From Nocardioidaceae bacterium (lineage in GTDB: Bacteria > Actinomycetota > Actinomycetes > Propionibacteriales > Nocardioidaceae): a DNA stretch of 6,150 bases. Of this stretch, positions 1 to 5,497 are shown in pieces. The stretch lies in NCBI GenBank assembly GCA_013811715.1, contig JACCUS010000268.1, positions 1 to 6,150 on the forward strand. Direction: 5' to 3'. Under the pieces are notes generated by a model. It had not been told where the DNA came from, searched no databases, and worked only from the letters and a program-made list of their open reading frames with translations. A program made the translations under genes and the position numbers. The first letter of the stretch is position 1. Every line of letters starts with the position of its first letter.

Positions 1-236
1 CCGGCGACGTACACCGCGCCCGCGAAGCCGACGTCGTAGGCGGAAAGCCCCAGGCCGGTGCCTTCCGGCTCCAGCGCGGCCGACATCGAGCCGACGATGG
101 TCACCTCGAGCCCGTCGAGGATCCACACCGCGCCGAGGCCGATGACGATCAGCCAATGCCATCTGGCCCACGGCAGCCGGTCCATCCGTGCCGGGATGTC
201 TGTTGTGATACGTCCGGTTTCGACTCCTGACGCCAT
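1..236 (-). CDS. MFS transporter, N-terminal fragment
   Basis: This is the first 78 or so codons of a transporter that continues beyond the left edge. The start is ATG at 236-234. It is supported by an AGGAGG ribosome-binding site on the minus strand (bases 249-244), seven bases upstream. The translation opens with a polar, arginine-containing tail, then WARWHWLIVIGLGAVWILDG, which forms the first membrane helix. It is followed by LEVTMVGSM and a second hydrophobic stretch (DVGFAGAVYVA) at the edge. The 'W..DG.E.T..G' pattern at the end of helix 1 is typical of the sugar-porter/metabolite-type branch of the major facilitator superfamily. These are proton-coupled or facilitative carriers of the cytoplasmic membrane. 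The substrate cannot be told from this fragment. The gene lies 189 bp downstream of the histidine kinase gene on the same strand. It could share that transcript or have its own promoter. Confidence 0.85.
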   Translation of the reverse strand, partial: MASGVETGRITTDIPARMDRLPWARWHWLIVIGLGAVWILDGLEVTIVGSMSAALEPEGTGLGLSAYDVGFAGAVYVA

Positions 237-312
237 GACTACGCCTCCTGAGTGTGTACGCCGATTTGCCCGTCGTTCAGGTCTGATGTGGCGAGGGTCA
301 CTTCGGCGCCGG

Positions 313-324
313 TTGGGTACCCAA
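313..324. repeat. 12-bp perfect palindrome upstream of the MFS gene
   Basis: TTGGGTACCCAA reads identically on both strands. It sits in the 189-bp spacer between the kinase stop and the MFS start, about 77 bp upstream of the MFS start codon. Its position would suit an operator for a dimeric regulator. One or two palindromes of this length are expected by chance in 6 kb, so only the location makes it noteworthy. I see no convincing promoter hexamers or terminator in the rest of the spacer (237-425). Confidence 0.3.
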
Positions 325-425
325 GTAGAGGCCTACCATGCGCGCCCCCGGTCCGCATCTCATCGACACGGGATCGTGACATCCAGGACCAGTCCGAGGA
401 GGCCTTCGGGCAGAGCCGGGAACCC

Positions 426-1826
426 TCAGGAGCGCCGCCGCTCGGGCGGTCGGACGGGGATGCGGACCCGCAGGGCGGTCTCACCCGGTCGGGAGTCGAT
501 GCCGATCGTGCCACCGTGGCGCTCCACGACGATGCGCCGTGCGATGTCGAGGCCAAGACCAGTGCCTTTGCCTACGTCCTTGGTTGTGTAGAACGCCTCG
601 AACGCGCGGGCCACCACCTGCGGCGACATACCCGGGCCGGTGTCGCCGATCTCGACGACGATGTGTTCCCCGTCACCCCACGTCGATATCTGGAGCGTGC
701 CCGTGCCATTCATCGCGTCGACGGCGTTGTCGATGAGGTTGGTCCACACCTGGTTGAGCTCGCCAGCGTACGCCTCGATCCGCGGGACGTCGGCACCGTA
801 GTTGCGGGAGATCTTGACACCGTCGCGGAGCTTGTGGCCAAGCATCACCAGGGTACTCTCGAGGCCCTCCGTCACGTCGATGTGTTGGAGCGACGCCCGG
901 TCCATCTGTGAGTACGACCTGACGGCGGCCACGAGGTCGGAGACTCGCCGGGTCGACTCCTGCACCTCCGAGAGGAGCGTGGCCATGGAGAACGTGCTCG
1001 CCACCCATTCCAGGCCTGGCTCCAGGGCAGCGCCCGCGAGCACGGTCGCCGCGCGCTCGCACCAGGCCAGATCGACTCCCGCGGCGGCAAGCGGCGGGGC
1101 GATTTTCCAGTCGCGCTCGACCCCGTGGTGAACGAGCCACGACGACAGAGCCTCCTCGTGATCGGCCATCGCCAGTGGGTCCAGGACCGACGCCCGAGGC
1201 TCGATCTCACGGCGCAGCGCGTCGAGCGCGGTGAACTGAAGGGCCGAGATCTCGCCCTGGGCGAGACGGCCGAGGGACGCGAGCAGCGTCTGGCTCGCGC
1301 CCTCGAGGGCGTCGACCGCCCGGGTGGCGGCGGCTGCCGGGTTGTTGATCTCGTGCGCGAGGCCAGCGGCGAGCGTGCCGAGGGTAACGAGGGACTCGCG
1401 CTGCCGCGCCGTCGATTCGATGGTGCGCGCGGTGCCGTACAGCCCCTGGATGAGGTGTCCGCCGAACGGGAACCAAGCGCTGGATCGCTCGCGCAGCACC
1501 TGCGCCGGCACCCGGAGCACCCGCCCGTCGGCCACTCCTCGGCCCGTCGCGAGATAGACGCCGTTCTCGTCCCAGGCCCTGAAACCGCCAGCCCAGCGCC
1601 CCGGCGCGTCCATCCTCCCGACCACTGTGTCCTCCCGACCGATGTGGCGCATGAGGTCGATGGCACCGTCGACGAGCACCCACCAGAAGTCCGCGTGCTC
1701 GCCCTCGCGGAACAGATCGACGCCAGGCTCGATGCGCACCTCGGTGCCGGCCTCGGCCAGCTCCGCGAGCTGGTCGTCAGTCAGACCGTCGAAGAGGCCG
1801 AGTGAGCGCAGGTCGTCGACTCGCAT
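426..1826 (-). CDS. Soluble sensor histidine kinase with N-terminal cyclic-nucleotide-binding-type domain
   Basis: A 466-aa cytoplasmic histidine kinase with no membrane helices. Residues about 10-125 resemble a cyclic-nucleotide-binding/CRP-type sensor domain (LFDGLTDDQLAELAEAG, then the beta-roll pattern LFREGEHADFWWVLVDG). The phosphate-binding cassette is not recognisable, so nucleotide binding is doubtful. The H-box is LAAGLAHEINNP with phospho-accepting H158. The second dimerisation helix (RRVSDLVAAVRSYSQMD, about 293-309) comes only after an insert of about 110 residues. The ATPase domain follows: N-box ELNQVWTNLIDNAVDAM (N363, N367), G1 box DTGPGM (395-400) and G2 box GKGTGLGL (419-426), all intact. 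The start at 1826 makes a TGATG overlap with the stop of the upstream receiver-flavoenzyme gene. I see no separate ribosome-binding site, so translation is probably coupled. An open frame extends 53 codons further upstream, but it only shadows the neighbour's C-terminus. The likely partner is the receiver domain of that neighbour. The sensed signal is unknown. Confidence 0.9.
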   Translation of the reverse strand: MRVDDLRSLGLFDGLTDDQLAELAEAGTEVRIEPGVDLFREGEHADFWWVLVDGAIDLMRHIGREDTVVGRMDAPGRWAGGFRAWDENGVYLATGRGVADGRVLRVPAQVLRERSSAWFPFGGHLIQGLYGTARTIESTARQRESLVTLGTLAAGLAHEINNPAAAATRAVDALEGASQTLLASLGRLAQGEISALQFTALDALRREIEPRASVLDPLAMADHEEALSSWLVHHGVERDWKIAPPLAAAGVDLAWCERAATVLAGAALEPGLEWVASTFSMATLLSEVQESTRRVSDLVAAVRSYSQMDRASLQHIDVTEGLESTLVMLGHKLRDGVKISRNYGADVPRIEAYAGELNQVWTNLIDNAVDAMNGTGTLQISTWGDGEHIVVEIGDTGPGMSPQVVARAFEAFYTTKDVGKGTGLGLDIARRIVVERHGGTIGIDSRPGETALRVRIPVRPPERRRS

Positions 1827-3484
1827 CAGATCGTGGCCAGGTAGCGGTGCACGAGGTAGACCGACATCGCGCCCTCGCCGACGGCCGAGGCGACCCGCTT
1901 CATGGAGTCGAGTCGGACGTCGCCGGCCGCGAACACCCCGGGCACGCTCGTCTCGAGGGCGAAGGGCGCACGGGGCAGCGGCCACGACTGAGCGTGGGCG
2001 GGTGCTAGGAGATCTTGACCTGTGACGACGAACCCCTTGTCGTCGCGGACGACGTCAGGGCCGAGCCACTCGGTGCGCGGAGACGCGCCGATGAAGACGA
2101 ACAGCCAGCTCGACGACACCTCCTCGTTGACGCCGGAATCCCTGTCGGCGAGCGTGAGCGCCTCAAGGTGCCCGTCGCCCGAACAAGCCACCACCTCGCT
2201 GCGATACCGCACCTCGATGTTGGGTGCGGACGTGATCCTCTCGACGAGGTACCGGGACATCGTCTCCTGGAGCGTCGCAGCCTTGGCCACCAGCACCACA
2301 CGCTTGGCGAAGCGGGCCAGGCTGAGCGCGGCCTGTCCTGCTGAGTTCGCGGCACCGACGACGTAGACGTCGTCGCCCTGGCATTGGCTCGCTTCGCTGG
2401 CGGTCGCGCCGTAGTAGACCCCCCGGCCGGTAAGTTCGTCGAGCCCTGCTGCCCCAAGGCGCCGGTAGGAAACGCCCGTCGCCACGATGAGCGCGCGTGC
2501 CTCGATCTCTCCCGAGCCGTCGAAGAGTACGGCGTGTACCGGGCCACGGGTTTCGAAGCCGACGACCGCGCGCGCGAGCACCGTCTCGGCACCGAAGCGA
2601 GCGACCTGAGCGACGGCGCGCTGCGTGAGATCGGAGCCGGACAGCCCCTTTGGGAACCCCAGGTAGTTCTCGATCGCCGCGCTCTGACCGGCTTGCCCCC
2701 CGGGCGCCTCGCGCTCCACAATGACGGTGCTCAAGCCCTCCGACGCCGCGTACACCGCAGCCGCGAGACCCGCCGGGCCGCCACCCACGATGCACAGGTC
2801 GTACAGCGGCTGATCGGCTCGTGTGCGCAGGCCGAGAGCGCCGGCGAGATCGAGCGTCGATGGCGAGCGGAGCGTGTCTCCTTCGGGCAGGAGTACCAGC
2901 GGTAGATCGGCCGCCGTCGCTTGGGCGAGGTCGCGCAACCGCTGAGCCTCGACGTCGCGCTCGACGTCGTACCAGCGGTAAGGCACGTGGTTGCGGGCCA
3001 GGAATGTCTTGATGTCATAGCCGCGGTCGGACCACCGGTGCCCGACAACACGCACGTCGGAGGTGTGGTCCGGGTTGGCCTGCCGCCAGTCGCCGAGCAG
3101 GTCGTCGATGATGGGGTACAGCCGTTCCTCGGGAGGATCCCAGGGCTTGAGCAGGTAGTAATCCAAGCCGATGTCGTTGATCGCCTTGATCGCGACGTCC
3201 GTGTCGGCGTATGCCGTGAGCAGCAGGTACTTCGCGCCCGGAGCATGCGTCCGCGACCGCTCGAGCAACTCGATGCCAGTCATCTCCGGCATCCGCTGGT
3301 CGGAGGCGATCAACGCCACCGGTTGGTTGCGCAAGGCGAGTCTGGTCAGCACGGTCAAAGCCTGCGCCCCCGACGTCGCTCGCACGATGCGGTAGGCGGC
3401 CCCGTAGCGGCTGCGCAGGTCCCGGGAGATCGCCGCAGAGACCATGGGATCATCGTCGACGGTCAAGATGGTGGGTTTGCTCAT
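1826..3484 (-). CDS. Response regulator fused to a thioredoxin-reductase-like FAD oxidoreductase
   Basis: A 552-aa three-part protein. Residues 1-130 are a receiver domain with a complete phosphorylation site: acidic pocket D10-D12, acceptor D62 (SDQRMPEMTG), T90 and K113 (LLKPW). Residues about 143-222 look like a glutaredoxin/thioredoxin-fold domain (VRVVGHRWSDRGYDIKTFL, then VPYRWYDVE and LPLVLLPEGD) without a CxxC. Residues 226-552 match a complete low-molecular-weight thioredoxin reductase: FAD site VGGGPAGLAAA (233-243), NAD(P)-binding GAANSAGQAAL (377-387) and C-terminal FAD motif GVFAAGDVR (516-524). Where E. coli TrxB has the active-site CATC, this protein has GATA (359-362), so it cannot do the usual dithiol relay. 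The start at 3484 is chosen because the receiver begins immediately (KPTILTVDDD) and an AAGG ribosome site lies about eight bases upstream. An ATG 75 bp further up adds only non-domain sequence. Fusions of this kind are known in databases as fused response regulator/thioredoxin-disulfide reductase. The substrate is unknown. Cognate kinase activity from the overlapping downstream gene is inferred. Confidence 0.9.
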   Translation of the reverse strand: MSKPTILTVDDDPMVSAAISRDLRSRYGAAYRIVRATSGAQALTVLTRLALRNQPVALIASDQRMPEMTGIELLERSRTHAPGAKYLLLTAYADTDVAIKAINDIGLDYYLLKPWDPPEERLYPIIDDLLGDWRQANPDHTSDVRVVGHRWSDRGYDIKTFLARNHVPYRWYDVERDVEAQRLRDLAQATAADLPLVLLPEGDTLRSPSTLDLAGALGLRTRADQPLYDLCIVGGGPAGLAAAVYAASEGLSTVIVEREAPGGQAGQSAAIENYLGFPKGLSGSDLTQRAVAQVARFGAETVLARAVVGFETRGPVHAVLFDGSGEIEARALIVATGVSYRRLGAAGLDELTGRGVYYGATASEASQCQGDDVYVVGAANSAGQAALSLARFAKRVVLVAKAATLQETMSRYLVERITSAPNIEVRYRSEVVACSGDGHLEALTLADRDSGVNEEVSSSWLFVFIGASPRTEWLGPDVVRDDKGFVVTGQDLLAPAHAQSWPLPRAPFALETSVPGVFAAGDVRLDSMKRVASAVGEGAMSVYLVHRYLATI

Positions 3485-3491
3485 GAGATCA

Positions 3492-3522
3492 CCTTCGGGC
3501 GGCCTCGTTGCCTGCCCGAAGG
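3492..3522 (-). promoter_or_regulatory. Leader hairpin sequestering the ribosome-binding site of the receiver-flavoenzyme gene
   Basis: A perfect 9-bp inverted repeat: CCTTCGGGC at 3492-3500 and GCCCGAAGG at 3514-3522. In the minus-strand mRNA the stem can extend by three more G-C pairs after a bulged A, closing a six-base loop (AACGAG). The 3' arm contains GAAGG, the likely Shine-Dalgarno of the gene starting at 3484, seven bases before the ATG. It is fully paired with CCUUC of the 5' arm. This fits a structure that limits translation until it is opened by temperature, a ligand, a protein or a ribosome. There is no U-tract, so it does not look like an intrinsic terminator. As DNA it could also serve as an operator. 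Confidence 0.55.
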
Positions 3523-3720
3523 AAAGACTGGAGGGATGAAGAATCGACCCGACAAGCATAGCTGCGAGGTCCCTGAAACTGGTGGCCTGACTCGGACGTG
3601 TAGCCCGAACGCTTTGTCATGCGCGCGCAGTCGTCGCAGTCCGGCAAACCGGGAGACGATCGTGGCCGGTCGCGCCAGCGCAGCATCTGGCGACGTCTGG
3701 CGCCGGCAGCGGTAGGTCAC

Positions 3721-3726
3721 TAGCGT
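3721..3726 (+). promoter_or_regulatory. Candidate -10 element for leaderless expression of the membrane protein gene
   Basis: TAGCGT fits the actinobacterial TANNNT -10 pattern and would place the transcription start seven bases downstream, at the GTG start codon (3733). No proper ribosome-binding site precedes that codon: the only purines, GAGAG, abut it directly. The -35 region (TGGCGC at 17-bp spacing) is poor. This is a tentative call from spacing alone. Confidence 0.25.
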
Positions 3727-3732
3727 CGAGAG

Positions 3733-4716
3733 GTGAGGATCGCTGCAGCCCGTAGCTTCTGGCCCGCGCCTGTGACGACAGTCGCGGTGCTGGTCGTCCT
3801 GTTCGGTGTCGCGATCTCGCTGGGTTTTCGGGCGGATGACGGGACGAAGGCGGGCGCGGTCTTCATCGACGGCGTCCCCTGGAACGTCTGGCGGTTGGTT
3901 GCCGCGGGCGCAATCGTCACCTTCGCACTCCTCTTCCTCCACGCGGCACGGATGGTGCGAGAAGTCGACTGCTGGGGCGTGCGAGCGACGGTCGTGCGCA
4001 GATGGGTCTATCTTGGGGTGGCTGCACTCGCAGTCATGGTCGCCATGGCCGTCCAGCTCAAGGCGGGCTACACCCCCGACATGCCTGTTACCAGCCTCGG
4101 AGTGCGAACGCGGGGGGTCCTCTGGGTCGGCCTGGTCGCATCCATTCCGTGGTTGGCCCTGGTCTGGCTGGCGCACGACGAATGTCGCAGGAATGGCGAC
4201 ACTCAGGATGAGATGGAGCCTGAGGTGACGTTGGCGCGCCTCCTCAGGCTCTGGCGGCTGCTGGCGTCGTGCATCGGCGCCTTCGCTCTCGGGGTCGTCG
4301 CCGCGATCGCAACGTCGGGAGCTTTGCGTGCCGCGTTCGTGTCGGTCCACCCCGACTGCGATGACGCATACCCAGCCCCCGAGACGCCTCCGCCGGGCAC
4401 CGTCTGCGGTGAGACCTTTCCGCCAGCGAACGTGTTGTACTACGGCGCGTTCTTTGCAATCCTTCTCACGATCATCGCGGCACCGCTCGTTGTCAGCTGG
4501 CGGGCTCGCGCCCGGGAGCTGGTCGAACAGTCGTACCCGTTGCCCGCTGAAGGTATGCCGACCGACGCCTGGGTGGCTGACCGCGCGCGGCTGAGCAAGA
4601 TCTTGCAGCTCGACGTGCCGATCCTGCGCAACCCGCTCATCGCCTTGAGCATCTTCACGCCCCTGATCACCAGCACGCTCGCCGCCTTCATTCCGCAACT
4701 CGGTATCGGATCCTAG
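3733..4716 (+). CDS. Hypothetical polytopic membrane protein
   Basis: A 327-aa integral membrane protein that I do not recognise. Hydrophobic helices are visible at about 14-31, 52-71, 91-107, 128-147, 177-198, 233-255 and 301-320. By the positive-inside rule the N-terminus is cytoplasmic. Arginine-rich loops 72-90, 148-176 and 256-300 face the cytoplasm. The loop at 199-232, with C209 and C225 and a proline-rich stretch, then faces outwards and could carry a disulfide. No enzyme, transporter or nucleotide-binding motif is seen. An in-frame TAG at 3721-3723 limits how far upstream the start can be, so GTG 3733 is the first usable start; GTG at 3772 (residue 14) is an alternative. The gene diverges from the receiver-flavoenzyme gene across 248 bp and converges on the TetR gene, so it appears to be a single-gene transcript. 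No function is assigned. Confidence 0.75.
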   Translation: MRIAAARSFWPAPVTTVAVLVVLFGVAISLGFRADDGTKAGAVFIDGVPWNVWRLVAAGAIVTFALLFLHAARMVREVDCWGVRATVVRRWVYLGVAALAVMVAMAVQLKAGYTPDMPVTSLGVRTRGVLWVGLVASIPWLALVWLAHDECRRNGDTQDEMEPEVTLARLLRLWRLLASCIGAFALGVVAAIATSGALRAAFVSVHPDCDDAYPAPETPPPGTVCGETFPPANVLYYGAFFAILLTIIAAPLVVSWRARARELVEQSYPLPAEGMPTDAWVADRARLSKILQLDVPILRNPLIALSIFTPLITSTLAAFIPQLGIGS

Positions 4717-4760
4717 GCGAGCCGTGTGGCGGCGCTGGTGAGGTCAATCCGGCTCGTCGG

Positions 4761-4795
4761 AGTCGAACAGGCGGGAGAGTGAGACCCTGCCGACT
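4761..4795. terminator. Imperfect hairpin between convergent genes
   Basis: In the 82-bp spacer between the membrane protein stop (4716) and the TetR stop (4799), AGTCG (4761-4765) pairs with CGACT (4791-4795). Inside it, CAGG (4768-4771) pairs with CCTG (4786-4789), leaving a 14-base loop and a small internal mismatch. The position between convergent genes suits a two-way terminator. There is no T-run on either side, so this is weak. A second inverted pair, CGAGCCG/CGGCTCG (4718-4724 and 4750-4756), lies beside it. Confidence 0.25.
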
Positions 4796-4798
4796 GGC

Positions 4799-5407
4799 TT
4801 ACTCGCGCCTTTCGTCGGGTGGCGTGGTTGCTGTTAGCAGGACGACGAGGACATGCTGCAGGGCCTCACTGGCTTCGGTCGGGTTCGTTTGGCGGGCCAT
4901 CAGGATGTGCTGTGCGGTGGCGACCAATGCCAGGGCAACGGCTCGGGTGTCGGCGTCGGCCAACACTCGCCCGAACTCCTTCTCCGCGTCGAGGTAGGCG
5001 GTGAAGATCTGCTCCATGTCGCCCAGGTTCGGTGAGCGATGGGCGCGGGTCTCGCGCACCCGTGCAGCGACCGACGGCCGGAGCATCAAGATGCTGTGGG
5101 CCGCGAGCACAGACGGTCCGAACAGTGAAGCGGTCGTCTCCGCGAGGTTGTCTTCCACGGTCGCCTGACCTGCCTTACCTGGCAGCTCCGAGACGTGATG
5201 CAACGCGGTGCGGAAACGAGTCAGGACGAACTCGGCGAGGAACCCGTCCAGATCGGTGAAGTGGTTGTGCAGGACTCCCTTGGCGCAGCCCGCCTCCGTG
5301 GTGATCGCCCGGCTGGACAACCCGCTCGGGCCGTCGCGCACCACAAGTCGTTCTGCGGCCCCGAAAAGCTGTTCGCGTAGGTCGGGGATCGCTACCCCAC
5401 GTGGCAT
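4799..5407 (-). CDS. TetR/AcrR-family transcriptional repressor
   Basis: A 202-aa protein of typical TetR length. The N-terminal DNA-binding domain spans about 10-63. It includes the helix-turn-helix SSRAITTEAGCAKGVLHNHF (31-50) followed by the usual 'DLDGFLAEFV' helix. The rest (about 65-200) is the variable all-helical ligand-binding and dimer domain, whose sequence gives no clue to the ligand. The start at 5407 gives MPRGVAIPDLREQL, correctly spaced before the first helix. An AAGGA lies about ten bases upstream. The gene is divergent from an ABC transporter ATPase gene. The 90-bp spacer holds two palindromic sites, so this protein most likely represses the transporter and itself, and releases DNA on binding an exported compound. 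The operator link is inferred from layout. Confidence 0.92.
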   Translation of the reverse strand: MPRGVAIPDLREQLFGAAERLVVRDGPSGLSSRAITTEAGCAKGVLHNHFTDLDGFLAEFVLTRFRTALHHVSELPGKAGQATVEDNLAETTASLFGPSVLAAHSILMLRPSVAARVRETRAHRSPNLGDMEQIFTAYLDAEKEFGRVLADADTRAVALALVATAQHILMARQTNPTEASEALQHVLVVLLTATTPPDERRE

Positions 5408-5420
5408 CGAGTTTGGGTCC

Positions 5421-5449
5421 TTGTCAGAATGGGCGAGCGCCCATATAGT
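5421..5449 (+). promoter_or_regulatory. Sigma-70-like promoter of the ABC transporter gene
   Basis: The -35 box TTGTCA (5421-5426; five of six match TTGACA) and the -10 box TATAGT (5444-5449; five of six match TATAAT) are separated by exactly 17 bp. Transcription should start near 5456, giving a leader of about 40 bases before the ATG at 5498. A minus-strand TACTAT (5451-5446) overlaps the -10 and may serve the TetR gene, but its -35 region is poor. Confidence 0.7.
5429..5444. promoter_or_regulatory. TetR operator site 1 (predicted)
   Basis: ATGGGCGAGCGCCCAT has 7-bp perfect arms around a 2-bp centre. It fills most of the spacer of the transporter promoter and touches the first base of its -10 box. 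A dimeric repressor bound here would block RNA polymerase. Binding by the adjacent TetR-family protein is inferred. Confidence 0.6.
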
Positions 5450-5465
5450 AGGGGCACTCGCCCAT
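5450..5465. promoter_or_regulatory. TetR operator site 2 (predicted)
   Basis: Read on the minus strand this is ATGGGCGAGTGCCCCT, which matches operator site 1 at 14 of 16 positions. It starts directly after the -10 box and covers the predicted transcription start. The centres of the two sites are 21 bp apart, about two helical turns, so two dimers would sit on the same DNA face. The outer arms of the pair form a 12-bp inverted repeat (5426-5437 with 5457-5468). Confidence 0.5.
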
Positions 5466-5497
5466 TCTAGCCCAGCATCCGCGTAGGAGTACTCGTC

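Noticed and set aside
252..911. A 219-codon plus-strand open frame antisense to the kinase C-terminus
   Set aside because: The minus strand carries the intact N, G1 and G2 boxes of the kinase here. The plus frame shows no domain.
1827..1985. A 53-codon N-terminal extension of the histidine kinase frame
   Set aside because: It overlaps the C-terminal FAD motif of the receiver-flavoenzyme in another frame and is arginine/proline-rich, as shadow frames are. The kinase's domain starts right after the ATG at 1826.
2880..2891. CCTTCGGGCAGG, identical to the 5' arm region of the leader hairpin, with a similar copy near 403
   Set aside because: It lies inside coding sequence (LLPEGD) on the other strand, and a shared 12-mer is expected by chance in a GC-rich 6-kb window.
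3485..3559. A 25-codon N-terminal extension of the receiver-flavoenzyme
   Set aside because: Receiver domains begin at the KPTILTVDDD strand. The extension would translate the hairpin, and the ATG at 3484 has its own ribosome site.
3481..4698. A 405-codon minus-strand open frame across the membrane protein gene
   Set aside because: It is antisense to a gene with clear membrane helices, is rich in R, D, H and P, and has no recognisable motif, as expected for a high-GC shadow.
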